Below, in pieces: positions 33,721 through 43,797 of a stretch of 64,000 nucleotides of DNA. This DNA is from Sulfitobacter sp. CW3 (GTDB lineage Bacteria; Pseudomonadota; Alphaproteobacteria; Rhodobacterales; Rhodobacteraceae). Each line of letters starts with the position of its first letter. Position 1 is the first letter of the stretch. The stretch covers positions 1 to 64,000 of the forward strand of contig NZ_JAHXRL010000009.1 in assembly GCF_019392245.1 (NCBI RefSeq). The letters run 5' to 3'. The translations under genes and the position numbers were made by a program. The notes beneath the pieces were generated by a model. The model searched no databases. It was not told the origin of the DNA and saw only the letters and a list, made by a program, of their open reading frames with translations.

Positions 33721-36700
33721 TCAGTCTGGCATGTTCACGACAGTCACCCCCTTGATGGTGTCGCGTGCCAATTCGACCAGATGGGCGTGATGCGTGAAGA
33801 GGATTGCCTGTCCGTTCGTGCCGATCTCGGCACAAAGCCGCAAGGCCGCTCGCGCGCGCGTATCGTCAAAGGTTTCCATGATGTCGTCAAGGATCATCGG
33901 CAGTGGGCCCGGCTCGCGGGCAAAGCTGCGATATCCAGCGAGGCGCAGCGCAAAATACAACTGACCCATTGTGCCCGTTGACATCTGTTCAACTGGAACC
34001 GTGCTGCCGTTAGGTTGGATACCGACGAGCTTTTCGCCTTCCGCCTGGCTCCAAACATCAACTCCTTTCCACTTGGGAGCGGTCATGGTGACAAAGGCCT
34101 CTTCGACGTCGCGCAGCATGCCACTGCGCCGCTCTGCCGCAAGTCGACGCAGCGCCCCGCGCGACGCCAGCACCCCGAGCCGAGCTACAGCCGCCTGACG
34201 CGCGCCGCTCCGGAGTTCTTCTAGCAGTGTCGCCTGTTCGGTGGCGAGATCGCTGCGGTCGGCAGCCTCAAAAGCTTCGCGATACAGGCGGGCAGCCTCG
34301 CGCTGCGCGTCTCGGGCGGTATCGCGGGAGTCCTGCGCATCTTTCAACGCCTGTTCCAGCTCTGCTGCGCGTGTGGCGTCCGGCATCCGGTTCAGTTCCT
34401 CTGCAAAGAGATCGGCGTCTACACTATCACGGGCCTTCTGCCGATCGCGGTCCGCCGTTGCCTTATCTGCGCGCAGACGATCACGTTCAACCAACTTTGC
34501 GACCCTGTCGCGCGGCGCGAGGTCTTGCCCGCCCTGCCCATTGAAGCAGCCATCTAGGTCACCGATTGCGGCTTGAAATTCGGTCTTTGCGCGGCTTTTT
34601 AAGCTGGCGGTTTCATCGCGTCGCGATGTGGCCTCAGCTCGTTTTTCGTCAGCCCGCATGGATGCCGCCACGCGCACACGCGCACGGTCGATGACTCGAA
34701 CGGGGTCGATATCAGGCTCTTCCTCAGGATCATCCAAAATCCGATTCAGACTCTGCGCGCCATCGGCAAGGGCGGCAACCGCCTTCTCTAAGGCCTCGAT
34801 CCGAGCGGAAAGCTTTTGATGCTCGCCATAAAGCTGCTGCAGGCTGCGCAGGTGCGGCAAAGCGGCTCGAATTGCCTCAAGAGAGTGATCAGGCAGAGGC
34901 AGCGCCGCAGTCAACCGGTCAAGCTTCCCTTGCGCCGTTTCGCAGTCGGTTCGGCATTCCTCCGACTTGCTGTCCAGCTTGGCTATAGTCTTCTCGCCGT
35001 CCTGCCATTTCGCCCAAGCCTTGCGATCACTATCCTCCAAAGTCAATGCGCGTTGTACCTGAGTGGGTAGAGCACCTTTCGCAGGGTCAAGTCCAAGGGG
35101 CCGCGCAGCACCAATCAGCGCGTCGCGGGCCGCCTCCTGATGGGCAAGACGGGCTCTTAACGCTTCTTTCGCATTGGAATGATCGGCAGCAGCTTCGGCC
35201 GCTGCGTTCAGTGTCTGCTGGCGCGCGCTGAAGGCTGAGGGGGCCGCGTCTTCTTCCAATCCTAGTGCAAGCGCCAATCTGGAACAGCGCTCCGACAGGC
35301 GGTCACGGAGAGTGACCAGGTCGTCGTGACGCGTCTTTGCGGTTCCATGCCTTGCGTCGGCGGTCCGCTCCTGACTTTGTGCCGCGAGCAGTCGCTGCCG
35401 GGCCTCTGCGCCGGTCAGGTAATGCGCGCGGGTGCCATCATCAGCATACATCGCCGCCTCGAATTGATCCGCGGTCTTGGTGGTCAGATCGCCCCGGTGC
35501 TGCTGCCATACCATGTCACGCCGACGCCGGGTCTCTTCGGTAATGACGATGTCAACAGCGTCAGGTGCAGCCTCATGCGCGGAAAGGTCGCCCCGCGCCT
35601 CGGCCAGTTCTGCCGCGCGCGCGTCGAGGTCATTGCTCGCCGACGCAAGGTCGGCGGCCAGGGCCGCCCAGTTCCGACCGACTTCGTCGAGCGTTTCGCG
35701 CGTCGGAAGGCCCTCGGAGATCAGTTCTTTCCAGGACCCCGGCAGACCAGCAGTGACCTTAGTCAGACGCGCCAAAGCTTGGCTTTGATCAGTCTCTAAC
35801 GCGGTAAGATCGGCCACAGTCTTCCAAAGATCGAAGGCGGCTCGCAGCGCAGTCAAGTCTTGCGGTTCAGCGGGCGCATCGCCCTGTTGGACGCGGGCTG
35901 CTTCGACGGCCTTTCGCGCGGCGTCCGCTGAAATACTAGCGGTCAAGCACTCCTGGACTGCAGCCGCGAGATGCTCAAGAACGCTTGCCTCCAAGGCAAT
36001 TGTGGATGCCGGCGCATCTGGCACCTGGAGGAGCCGCAAAACGGTGTCTATTTGGCTACTGAGTTTTTCCTGATCTTCGCTGCGCCGGGCAAGATCGGCC
36101 CGCGCAGTGCTGGCCCGCCCCATCAGCGGCGCTCCGTCGATGGTCAGTTGATCGAGCCGTTCCAACTCTGCCGTCAACAGTTGGGCCAGCATGTCGACCG
36201 GATTGTCTGCGATGATCCGATCTTGCTTGGTGATCTCTTCTTCCGCCTCCGTGATCCGGATCGTTTGCGCCGCGATTTTTTCGACAAGGCCCGCCACGCG
36301 CTCTGCCGCGCCAGGAGGAAGCTCGGGGCCGTCGGGGAAATCGACCAAGGCCTCTGTCAGCTGCCCTTTCTCCTCGGTAAGATCGTACCAGACCTCTGCG
36401 GCTTTCGACGCAGCTTGTCTTTGATGGGCTTGCCGCAGCTCGGCATCGACCCCCTCAAACTCCGCCGCAGCCCGGTCCCGATCATGACGCAGGTTGCGCT
36501 CTCGCTCGGTCGTCAGGCGATCAGCCCTCAGCTCGCGACCAATCTCTTTCAGGCGGTCACTGCCTGTTTTAAGAGCGTTCCCTCGACCGCGTTTCTTGTG
36601 AAATTTGTCGGCCCGCTCCGCCAACGCGTCCAGCGTTTGTGCCATGCCTGTCAGGCCAGAGAGACCCGCATGCAGGAGCTGGCCAAGGTCCCCTTGCGCC

Positions 36701-37128
36701 CCGGCGATCCGTTCTCCGCCTTCCCGCAAACCCTTTTCGTTGAGCGAAAACCGTTCCTCGTATGTATCTCGCGTCAAGCCGTACAAAGCACCCGACAAGA
36801 TCGCCTCGTTTATTGGGCGGTCATTTGCGTCCAACAGCGATTGGGACCTCTTGCTATTTCGGCGCAAAGCCATGACCCCGCGGCCAGGCAGGTCAAGTTC
36901 TGCTCCTACCAAAAGGTCACTTCGGTCGAAACGAAAGGCATAAGGGTGCGCCCCGCCTTTGAACCCGAAGAGCAATTCCAGAAAGGCGTGATAGGCCGTG
37001 GACTTGCCCGCCTCATTCGGACCAAAGATCACTGTCACGTCGGACACGCCTTCGTCACGCTTTGGAAAGGTAATCTCGGCGTCTTTGAAACGGCCATAGC
37101 GGATCAGGTCTAACCGGTTCAGCCTCAT
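33721..37128 (-). CDS. SbcC/YhaN-like SMC-family ATPase
   Basis: The 1135-residue protein has the split ATPase of the Rad50/SbcC/YhaN group. The Walker A is IFGPNEAGKSTAYHAFLELL (residues 35-55). A long middle region is rich in Glu, Ala, Arg and Leu heptads (coiled coil, about residues 190-950). The C-terminal signature EQMSTGTMGQLYFALRLAGY is followed by the Walker B PMILDDIMETFDDTRARAAL. It overlaps the upstream SbcD-like nuclease gene by 4 bases, so the two form a Mre11-Rad50-like complex that probably processes DNA ends or foreign DNA. YhaN-YhaO pairs can be housekeeping, but its place between CBASS and HerA modules suggests a defence role; this part is inference. Confidence 0.88.
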   Translation of the reverse strand: MRLNRLDLIRYGRFKDAEITFPKRDEGVSDVTVIFGPNEAGKSTAYHAFLELLFGFKGGAHPYAFRFDRSDLLVGAELDLPGRGVMALRRNSKRSQSLLDANDRPINEAILSGALYGLTRDTYEERFSLNEKGLREGGERIAGAQGDLGQLLHAGLSGLTGMAQTLDALAERADKFHKKRGRGNALKTGSDRLKEIGRELRADRLTTERERNLRHDRDRAAAEFEGVDAELRQAHQRQAASKAAEVWYDLTEEKGQLTEALVDFPDGPELPPGAAERVAGLVEKIAAQTIRITEAEEEITKQDRIIADNPVDMLAQLLTAELERLDQLTIDGAPLMGRASTARADLARRSEDQEKLSSQIDTVLRLLQVPDAPASTIALEASVLEHLAAAVQECLTASISADAARKAVEAARVQQGDAPAEPQDLTALRAAFDLWKTVADLTALETDQSQALARLTKVTAGLPGSWKELISEGLPTRETLDEVGRNWAALAADLASASNDLDARAAELAEARGDLSAHEAAPDAVDIVITEETRRRRDMVWQQHRGDLTTKTADQFEAAMYADDGTRAHYLTGAEARQRLLAAQSQERTADARHGTAKTRHDDLVTLRDRLSERCSRLALALGLEEDAAPSAFSARQQTLNAAAEAAADHSNAKEALRARLAHQEAARDALIGAARPLGLDPAKGALPTQVQRALTLEDSDRKAWAKWQDGEKTIAKLDSKSEECRTDCETAQGKLDRLTAALPLPDHSLEAIRAALPHLRSLQQLYGEHQKLSARIEALEKAVAALADGAQSLNRILDDPEEEPDIDPVRVIDRARVRVAASMRADEKRAEATSRRDETASLKSRAKTEFQAAIGDLDGCFNGQGGQDLAPRDRVAKLVERDRLRADKATADRDRQKARDSVDADLFAEELNRMPDATRAAELEQALKDAQDSRDTARDAQREAARLYREAFEAADRSDLATEQATLLEELRSGARQAAVARLGVLASRGALRRLAAERRSGMLRDVEEAFVTMTAPKWKGVDVWSQAEGEKLVGIQPNGSTVPVEQMSTGTMGQLYFALRLAGYRSFAREPGPLPMILDDIMETFDDTRARAALRLCAEIGTNGQAILFTHHAHLVELARDTIKGVTVVNMPD

Positions 37129-38303
37129 TGCGAGGCCCCCGCGTGCAATGTCAGAGAGACTTCCGCAATCGCTTCCTCCAGAAGCGTATCCAGCCCGCCC
37201 TCATCCAACTCGTCCATGATTTCGGATGGCAGGGCGAGGCGTAGTTCTTCAAGCTGTTGCAGGGCGGCCTGTCGAAAGCCTTCTTCGGCCAGTTCGTCCT
37301 GCATGAGGCGGACAAGATCGTCGGTCTCGGCACCCGGTTTGCGGGGCGGCGGGACAGATTTGACCTTGTCGAGGAATACGCGATCGATGCTATCCAGCAC
37401 TTCGGCCGCCAGTTCCGTCACCAGTTCTGTCCCGTGGCGATCCGAAGTGACGTGCAGGCGCACCGCCATATCGCGTTCCGGCACTTGCGCGGACATCAAC
37501 GCGTCTCCCAAGCTGCGCAAGACCTCTTGTTGGTCAGCACAGGCGCTCAGATCCAGCGCACATTCGGAAAAGCCAAGGTGCCCAATGGCGCGGCGTTCGA
37601 ACTCCGGCGTGCCCTCGCCCAGCGACACAAAGGTCACGGTACCACCGTTGCGCTCGCCAGAGTGACGCGGCTGCGGGATACCGGGCATGACCGCCAGAAT
37701 CGGTCCATCGACCCGCTCAAAAGGTGCATGAATGTGCCCGAGGCACCAGAGGTCGTACCCATGCGCCATCAGGTCCCGTTCGGCGCAGGGTGCATAGGGA
37801 TCATGGCCCGGGGCACCGTCAAGCGAGGTATGCATCAGCCCCACGTTGCGCTTGCCCGGCACCGGTCGCGGATAATCGGGAAGGAAGCTCTTCGCCACAT
37901 GGGCCGCATCAAAGGAGAGGCCATGGAAAGCCGTGCCGCCGATCTCGACCGTTGGTGCGCCCTTGTGCAGCAGATGGATGTTCGGCCCCAAATCTCCATG
38001 CGCCTTGTGATCTAACAGCGCATCGTGGTTACCCCTGATCAGCACCGTGGGCACACCAGCTTCGGAGGCACGCGCCAACTGGGCAATCAGGAAGGCGCGG
38101 GATTTCAGGTCCGGGTAACCATTGTCAAAGATGTCGCCCGCCAGCACCAACGCATCGACCTGTTCCGATATCGCCAGATCGACGATCTCGGCAAAAGTAT
38201 CGCGGCTGGCCTGTTTCAGCCGGTCGCCGAGGTCCGGGTTGCGTAACGCCACGGATCGGATGGGTGATCCAAGGTGAATGTCAGCTGAAACGAGAAGGCG
38301 CAT
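37125..38303 (-). CDS. SbcD/YhaO-like metallophosphoesterase (DNA exonuclease)
   Basis: A 392-residue calcineurin-fold nuclease. It has all five phosphoesterase motifs: SADIHLGSP, LAGDIFDNGYP, IRGNHDALL, VGLMHTSLDG and LGHIHAPFE. The C-terminal part carries charged helices like YhaO/SbcD capping domains. It starts the two-gene unit with the SMC-like ATPase and should be its nuclease partner, with two-metal (Mn) chemistry on DNA ends. The 208 bases upstream (38304-38511) hold no gene and probably the promoter of the pair. Confidence 0.88.
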   Translation of the reverse strand: MRLLVSADIHLGSPIRSVALRNPDLGDRLKQASRDTFAEIVDLAISEQVDALVLAGDIFDNGYPDLKSRAFLIAQLARASEAGVPTVLIRGNHDALLDHKAHGDLGPNIHLLHKGAPTVEIGGTAFHGLSFDAAHVAKSFLPDYPRPVPGKRNVGLMHTSLDGAPGHDPYAPCAERDLMAHGYDLWCLGHIHAPFERVDGPILAVMPGIPQPRHSGERNGGTVTFVSLGEGTPEFERRAIGHLGFSECALDLSACADQQEVLRSLGDALMSAQVPERDMAVRLHVTSDRHGTELVTELAAEVLDSIDRVFLDKVKSVPPPRKPGAETDDLVRLMQDELAEEGFRQAALQQLEELRLALPSEIMDELDEGGLDTLLEEAIAEVSLTLHAGASQ

Positions 38304-38511
38304 TATGTTCCGTCCGTGTTTCCGCGAAAGATGCGGCTTTTCTGTTGATACAACAAGTTATCAGTTGGTCTTCTCAGTAAGGTCGTTCATCGATAGAAAT
38401 AGCCAGCCTTTGACTACGTTTCTCTGATCGATTAGCCAATCACTTGCTCATACAAGTCGCACAGACTGCGCCCAGCACTTATCTGTATCCAAGCGCAGAC
38501 TGCCTGAACTA

Positions 38512-40173
38512 TTAGCGCCGCAGCCACTCGTCCCGGATCTCATGGATGGCAAGGTCCTTCCACTGTTCTTTCCATAGAGCCCAATAGGGAATGTCCGTCG
38601 ATGCCGGCCCAGTTGTGCAAACATCAATCTGCACCACAGATGGAAGTGCGATCGATTCTCCGACAAGCAGCGCCTCTCCCTGCTTGAAGGCTGGCATTTT
38701 GTCGATCAGAGAACCCAGTGAGTCCGGCAAAAGCTTACGCACATATCCTTGATCAACGGGATTAGTCAGACGCATCGCAATGAAACTGTTGCACTGCGAG
38801 AAAATGGTTTCGGAGATCTCTGATGGCCTTTGGCTCGCGAGAAGCAAAGTAACGCCGTACTTCCGTCCCTCCTTGGCAATGCGTTCGATTGACATTTTCG
38901 ACGCACGAAACTTGGAAAGATCGCTATTCGGTACATATTTGTGCGCTTCCTCGTAAACGAGAAGGATGGGCGCGTCATTGTTGATCTTCTCGTTTGGATC
39001 AGCCGCAGAGCGCAACCGCTTGTAAAAATATCCATGCTCGAAAATCAAACGCGAGATCAGCGAAACCGTAATGCTAAGAACCTCAAAAGGGACGCCACTC
39101 AGATCGATAACAGTAACATTTTTTGGCTTTTCTGTACTGTAGCCGAGAATTGAGCGGAGCGTTTCTTCGAAGGTGATGGTTTGCGACTTCTCCCCCAAAA
39201 AAAACTCGAGCCGGCGGTCGTTGATCTTGCTCTCAAGCCGGTTCACAAAATTTGTAAGGCGCCCATTGAGGCTACCTTGGGTGAACTTCGTCTGGCCCTT
39301 CTTTGCTCCGGAGGCGAAGACCTCGCCAGTATCAATCATCTCGCCATTCCGAGCAATCACGTGCTTGAGAACATCACGGATGTTGAAAGGAAGAGGCGTA
39401 TCCATATGGATCCGCTCCTTGACGTCTTCGGCACCAGAATACTGGGCCTTCCTACTCTGAAGAACAGCATCTTTGAACACGTTGCGTTGGTTGTGATCGT
39501 TCGCCTCGGTATCAAGAAAGAACTCTTCCAGTTCCTCGCCACTCAGCATCCAGTAGGGAAGCACAAGATTTGCGCTGTCCAAAAAATTCGCGTCCGGAAA
39601 AGCCGCTCGATACTCGGAATGGATATCGAATATGATCACGTGCGAATTGTTCAAGGCATAATCGCCCTTCTCAGCTACAGCGTTCTGAACAATCTTCGCC
39701 ACTGTGTGAGATTTCCCGGAACCAGTCGAACCGACTACAGCGATATGCTTATTGAAGAACTTGTTCCCGTCGACTGGAACTTCAACTTCTTGGTTCGTCG
39801 CCAGTCTTGAAAAGCAAAAGCGATCGTTTAAAGGTAATGCACTGCCATAGATGAGCCGGATGTCGTCTATAGTGGCGGGCTCAACCGTCTTTGGTGGGAT
39901 TGCAAGGGCGTCACCGCCCCGTTCGAATTTTTTATCGCGCAGAACACCGAGCGGAAACGCGTCGATCACGTAGTCCCGGCTACCGTCGTCTTGAGCCTGA
40001 ATCTGAAAATTTTCAATAATTGCAATCAGAACAGCGTTTTCGTTGTCAGATATCTTAAGATAAGATCCAACCCGCAAAGACTCTTCCGCTACACGAAAAT
40101 TTTCGAGATCATCGACAACAATCTTAACCTTGTCAGGGAACACCGCGACCACTTCAGCTTTTACATTGCTCAT
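38512..40173 (-). CDS. herA: HerA-like hexameric DNA translocase/ATPase
   Basis: The 553-residue protein has an N-terminal HerA barrel (residues 1-110), Walker A AVVGSTGSGKSHTVAKIVQN (about residue 145), the Walker B region APILLVYEEAHKYVPNSD and the sensor-like LLLASQRPSEISETIFSQCN. It ends with the usual HerA tail RLTNPVDQGYVRKLLPDSL. HerA rings pump or unwind DNA and are activated by a nuclease or NADase partner. Here the partner is the DUF4297-like protein encoded 10 bases upstream on the same strand. Such pairs are known anti-phage systems. The gene is clearly richer in A+T than the catabolic cluster, in line with horizontal origin. Confidence 0.9.
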   Translation of the reverse strand: MSNVKAEVVAVFPDKVKIVVDDLENFRVAEESLRVGSYLKISDNENAVLIAIIENFQIQAQDDGSRDYVIDAFPLGVLRDKKFERGGDALAIPPKTVEPATIDDIRLIYGSALPLNDRFCFSRLATNQEVEVPVDGNKFFNKHIAVVGSTGSGKSHTVAKIVQNAVAEKGDYALNNSHVIIFDIHSEYRAAFPDANFLDSANLVLPYWMLSGEELEEFFLDTEANDHNQRNVFKDAVLQSRKAQYSGAEDVKERIHMDTPLPFNIRDVLKHVIARNGEMIDTGEVFASGAKKGQTKFTQGSLNGRLTNFVNRLESKINDRRLEFFLGEKSQTITFEETLRSILGYSTEKPKNVTVIDLSGVPFEVLSITVSLISRLIFEHGYFYKRLRSAADPNEKINNDAPILLVYEEAHKYVPNSDLSKFRASKMSIERIAKEGRKYGVTLLLASQRPSEISETIFSQCNSFIAMRLTNPVDQGYVRKLLPDSLGSLIDKMPAFKQGEALLVGESIALPSVVQIDVCTTGPASTDIPYWALWKEQWKDLAIHEIRDEWLRR

Positions 40174-40183
40174 AGATTTACCC

Positions 40184-41404
40184 CTAAATTATGCTTTCGA
40201 TATCTTTATAGTCTGGAACTTGGAGCCTAACGTGCTTTATGGCGTCGTCGCCAAAGTCAGCCACGGGCGTGATTTCATAAAATTCATAAATTTCCCGGGA
40301 TCGTAGGAAAGATTGAAAAGTCTGTTGTGCTTCAAACAGGTAGGAAAATATTCGCAAATCAGGACCGTTGCTGTGAGTCGCAGAGCGAGAGATTGAGGCT
40401 CCGTCAAACTCGGCGTCTTTGAAATCATATCCGTCGAGGAAACGAAGACTCTCATTGTGCAACTCCTGCTTAAGGGCTGCGATCTCTGCATCGTCGATGC
40501 CACAGAGCAAAACGTACGGCGAAAACGGTTTCGCCTCTCGCGGTGATAGTTTGGAGTACTTCCGTGAAATTGTCTTGAGCAGGCCTTTAACAGCGCCCCT
40601 CTGATACGAACTTTCGCTCACATGGATAATGAAGAGCCGATCTGCCGATGAGATATTCAATCCATTGACGAAAAATTCATTGCGGAGCTTTTGATAATAC
40701 TTGGCTTTTCCCCTCTTGGCGACGAACCACTCGTCGAAGAGGATTGAAGATGTATCTATTCGCTCAAGAAACTCTTGCCTTGTGATGATGCGCAAGGCTT
40801 CATCGGTTTGGGTCGACAATTCCTTGATAACGCGAAGTGCGCTGTTGTAATAGAAGAACTCGGCCGTAAAGAGCGAGCAATCAAACCGCTTGGCGAGCGC
40901 ACCGATGATGGTATTGAACTGGTCGTCGAACTTTGCGGCATCTACGTCGATCGAGAGGGCTTCCAAGAAGCCCTTGAGCTCTTGATCGCTGACGTTCAAT
41001 TCCTCATGTTTTTTTTCAGTGATTTTTTTCGATGTAACGGTGAGGAAATTTTCTTTGAGGAAATCAATATTGAACGGCATGACGAGTTTGCTTTGACCGG
41101 ACTCGAAATAGCCACTGAGCTTATATTTTATCGAAGGCCGGCCTGCCGTAAGACCGTCTTTGTAATGCGAAAGCATAAAAATTATGGCTGGCTTGATTAC
41201 CGAATGATTGTATTCGGTCTTCTCGTAATATTTGCATTGGACAGCAGTGAAGTCCGTCGCTGTTCGCACATCGATGTCTTCGATGCATTCAATTGCCACG
41301 CTTTCCGTAGCTTCGGCGAGTTCAAGAATGCTCAGGATCGAGCGATCAAACTGATAAAAATAACCACGGATTGTGGGAACAGCGCTGCGATCTGTCAAAA
41401 GCAT
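40184..41404 (-). CDS. DUF4297-like nuclease partner of HerA
   Basis: About 406 residues. The N-terminal region RGYFYQFDRSILSILELAEA, followed by VAIECIEDIDV and, 11 residues later, AVQCKYYEK, looks like the DUF4297/Cap4-type PD-(D/E)xK nuclease core (Asp then QxK). The rest is a long helical domain without known motifs. With HerA downstream it matches DUF4297-HerA anti-phage pairs, where the nuclease sits on the HerA hexamer. The start is uncertain: ATG 41404 lies one base after GGAGG, while TTG 41398 has ideal spacing of seven; a longer frame reaches 41458. The family call rests on motif similarity read by eye. Confidence 0.75.
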   Translation of the reverse strand: MLLTDRSAVPTIRGYFYQFDRSILSILELAEATESVAIECIEDIDVRTATDFTAVQCKYYEKTEYNHSVIKPAIIFMLSHYKDGLTAGRPSIKYKLSGYFESGQSKLVMPFNIDFLKENFLTVTSKKITEKKHEELNVSDQELKGFLEALSIDVDAAKFDDQFNTIIGALAKRFDCSLFTAEFFYYNSALRVIKELSTQTDEALRIITRQEFLERIDTSSILFDEWFVAKRGKAKYYQKLRNEFFVNGLNISSADRLFIIHVSESSYQRGAVKGLLKTISRKYSKLSPREAKPFSPYVLLCGIDDAEIAALKQELHNESLRFLDGYDFKDAEFDGASISRSATHSNGPDLRIFSYLFEAQQTFQSFLRSREIYEFYEITPVADFGDDAIKHVRLQVPDYKDIESII

Positions 41405-41601
41405 ACCTCCGCGGCAAAAAGTTGAAAAACAGCGTCGATATGTGTTCGATAACAGCAACTCACGATTCTACCTGCGTTCTTTCGCTTATTATATTACAAT
41501 CAGTTAAATGAAGATCATAGTGAGATCGGATTGCCAAGGACGGGCCTGAAAGCCGCTTGCTCTGGTCAGCCAAAAAATCAGTTTGGAATTCACACCGAAC
41601 T

Positions 41602-43788
41602 TCAACTTCTCGCCCTAGCGTTGGCAGCAAGAGCTGTGACTACACTTTCAAGGCATTTTGGCTCAAGCCTAGATGAAATCGCATCCAACTCCAATAATTC
41701 GCGCGTCAAATGCGGGTGAAACTTCTCGGTCAGCAGGTTTCCAGCGCCTGCAAATAGATCAACATCTTCACCCTCCCCAATCCTGTTGAGAACCTCGGTT
41801 AATGGCGGAGTTTCTTCCCCAGCTTCCACTTGAAGGAAACCATCATATTGTTCGACAGAAAACCCAAAGCTTCTCAGCGCAAGCGCCAAGGTTGTCGTTT
41901 TCATTGTCCCTACTCGTGTTGCGATAATTGATGTTTCTTCCCCCAAATTGACAAGCGACCCGTTAGCAAACCCCATCTGCGCATAGTTCAGCCGCGCCTC
42001 CTCAAGCATTTCAAACGCATTCGCGTCCATGTAGAGGGGCTTGGTATCGCCCTCCAACACATCGAACATGCGCGCGATTACCTTGTCATGGATCTCGCCC
42101 GGGTCCCCACCAAAGACAGGCGGCACACCTGCTTTGGCAGGTTTGACCATAATTACCTTTTCCCGGTCATGGATTTCCTGAACCAGCCAACGGCGTCCGG
42201 AAAAGATGAGCATCATCCCAGGTGAGAGGATGTTGTCGATTGGCAATGTCCCAAGATCCCGACCGTTTGAAACCAGCCGGTATTCTTCGGGCGTCTTGAA
42301 CACCGCGTAAAAGCTATAATGCTCGACTAACCGCTCTCCGTTTTGGCCCAAGAGCAACAACCCCCCGTCCGTTTGCTCTATCAAGCCAGTTTCAGGATTA
42401 CCGAGCGCGCGCAGCACATCAGTGAACATAGCTGTGGTGACTTGCCGAAACGGGCCTTCGCGACACAGCACGTTGTATAGAATATTTGCCGGAGCCCCTC
42501 CCCGTTGTGCGATCACTGAAAGGATTTGATGGACAAGTGTCGACAGATGCAGCGCTTGCGGCTTGGGTGGTTCACACCAGCCCTCCAACAACAGATCAAT
42601 CATCGCAATCGACCGGATCAGGCCTAGTCTCAGACGATCCACAAAGCTGCTATCCGAAGTGAGCCTCGTTTCTACCGCGTATTGTCGAAGGATGGCTGGC
42701 TGGCCCTCCCTACGTCCTGAACGTCCCAATCGCTGCCGCAGGGCTGCGACGGTGAAGGGTGCGCCGATTTGGGCGACACAGGTCACATCGCCGATGTCGA
42801 TGCCAAGCTCTAGTGTGGACGTGCAGACAGCTGTGGTCGGTTTGCTGCTGTCTTTCAGGCGCCGTTCAACAAAATCGCGGTGATCGCGTGAAAGGCTGGC
42901 ATGGTGCGGGTAGAACTCTTGGGGAAGGTGCTCTTGCTCGCAAAGATCACGCAGCCGGTCAGCATAGATCTCGACACGTTGGCGGGAGCCTGCAAACACA
43001 AGATTGTCGCTTCCCCTTAGATGCTCGAATAAATGCGCTGCGACAGCATCCGTGGCAGATGGGGTGTTGTCGTCTTCTCCACCGGAAAGATAGCCACGCA
43101 GCTGGAGTTTAAGTTCAGCTTCTCCACCCTCCGCTTCGATCAATGCGACGTTTTCCGCATTGTCAGGCCGCAGATAAGCGCGGGCGAGATCCATATCCCC
43201 GAGCGTCGCAGATAGTCCAATCCGGCGGATGGGCCTTTTGATCGCCAACTCAAGACGTGTCAGCAGGGACCGCAATTGCACCCCGCGCTCACTATCGAGC
43301 ACAGTGTGCAATTCATCGATTACCACAGCTCGGGTTGCACCGAACAGGCGCGCGATTTCCAAGCCCCGACGGACAAACAATGCCTCCAGCGACTCTGGCG
43401 TGATCAATAGTATCCCCTTAGGGTTTTTCATCGCGCGCGTTTTGACTGATTGCGACACATCGCCGTGCCACGGCACCACTGGAAGCTCCGCCTCTTGACA
43501 GATGCCTTCGAGCCGCCCCGCCTGATCGGTGATCAGCGCTTTGAGTGGTCCGATGTAGAGCAAGTCGAACCCGCCGCCCTCTGCCGGTGCATCCAGCACC
43601 TGAGAGATCAACGGAAAAAATGCGGCCTCTGTTTTACCACCGGCCGTCGATGCCGCGACGATGAGGTCGTTGTCAGTTTCGTGAATAGTCCGAATTGCAC
43701 GCGCTTGAATGTCGCGCAGCTCACGCCACCCCTGCTGTCTGATCCACTTCTGGACGGGGCGGGCAAGTTGGTCAAAGGCGCTACTCAT
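41602..43788 (-). CDS. sngC: Shango-like SngC: DEAD/DEAH-box (Lhr-like) helicase
   Basis: The 728-residue superfamily 2 helicase has Q-motif context RDIQARAIRTIHE, Walker A AASTAGGKTEAAFFP, motif II VVIDELHTVLD, motif III GLSATLGDMD and motif VI RQRLGRSGRREGQ. The C-terminal region (residues 450-728) is a winged-helix and Lhr-type extension. It starts 10 bases after the ATPase gene stop. TerB-domain protein, DUF2791-type ATPase and helicase in this order make up the Shango anti-phage system (SngA, SngB, SngC). A similar helicase also occurs in BREX variants, but no BREX methylase or PglZ is present here. Confidence 0.82.
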   Translation of the reverse strand: MSSAFDQLARPVQKWIRQQGWRELRDIQARAIRTIHETDNDLIVAASTAGGKTEAAFFPLISQVLDAPAEGGGFDLLYIGPLKALITDQAGRLEGICQEAELPVVPWHGDVSQSVKTRAMKNPKGILLITPESLEALFVRRGLEIARLFGATRAVVIDELHTVLDSERGVQLRSLLTRLELAIKRPIRRIGLSATLGDMDLARAYLRPDNAENVALIEAEGGEAELKLQLRGYLSGGEDDNTPSATDAVAAHLFEHLRGSDNLVFAGSRQRVEIYADRLRDLCEQEHLPQEFYPHHASLSRDHRDFVERRLKDSSKPTTAVCTSTLELGIDIGDVTCVAQIGAPFTVAALRQRLGRSGRREGQPAILRQYAVETRLTSDSSFVDRLRLGLIRSIAMIDLLLEGWCEPPKPQALHLSTLVHQILSVIAQRGGAPANILYNVLCREGPFRQVTTAMFTDVLRALGNPETGLIEQTDGGLLLLGQNGERLVEHYSFYAVFKTPEEYRLVSNGRDLGTLPIDNILSPGMMLIFSGRRWLVQEIHDREKVIMVKPAKAGVPPVFGGDPGEIHDKVIARMFDVLEGDTKPLYMDANAFEMLEEARLNYAQMGFANGSLVNLGEETSIIATRVGTMKTTTLALALRSFGFSVEQYDGFLQVEAGEETPPLTEVLNRIGEGEDVDLFAGAGNLLTEKFHPHLTRELLELDAISSRLEPKCLESVVTALAANARARS

Positions 43789-43797
43789 CCTAGAGGC

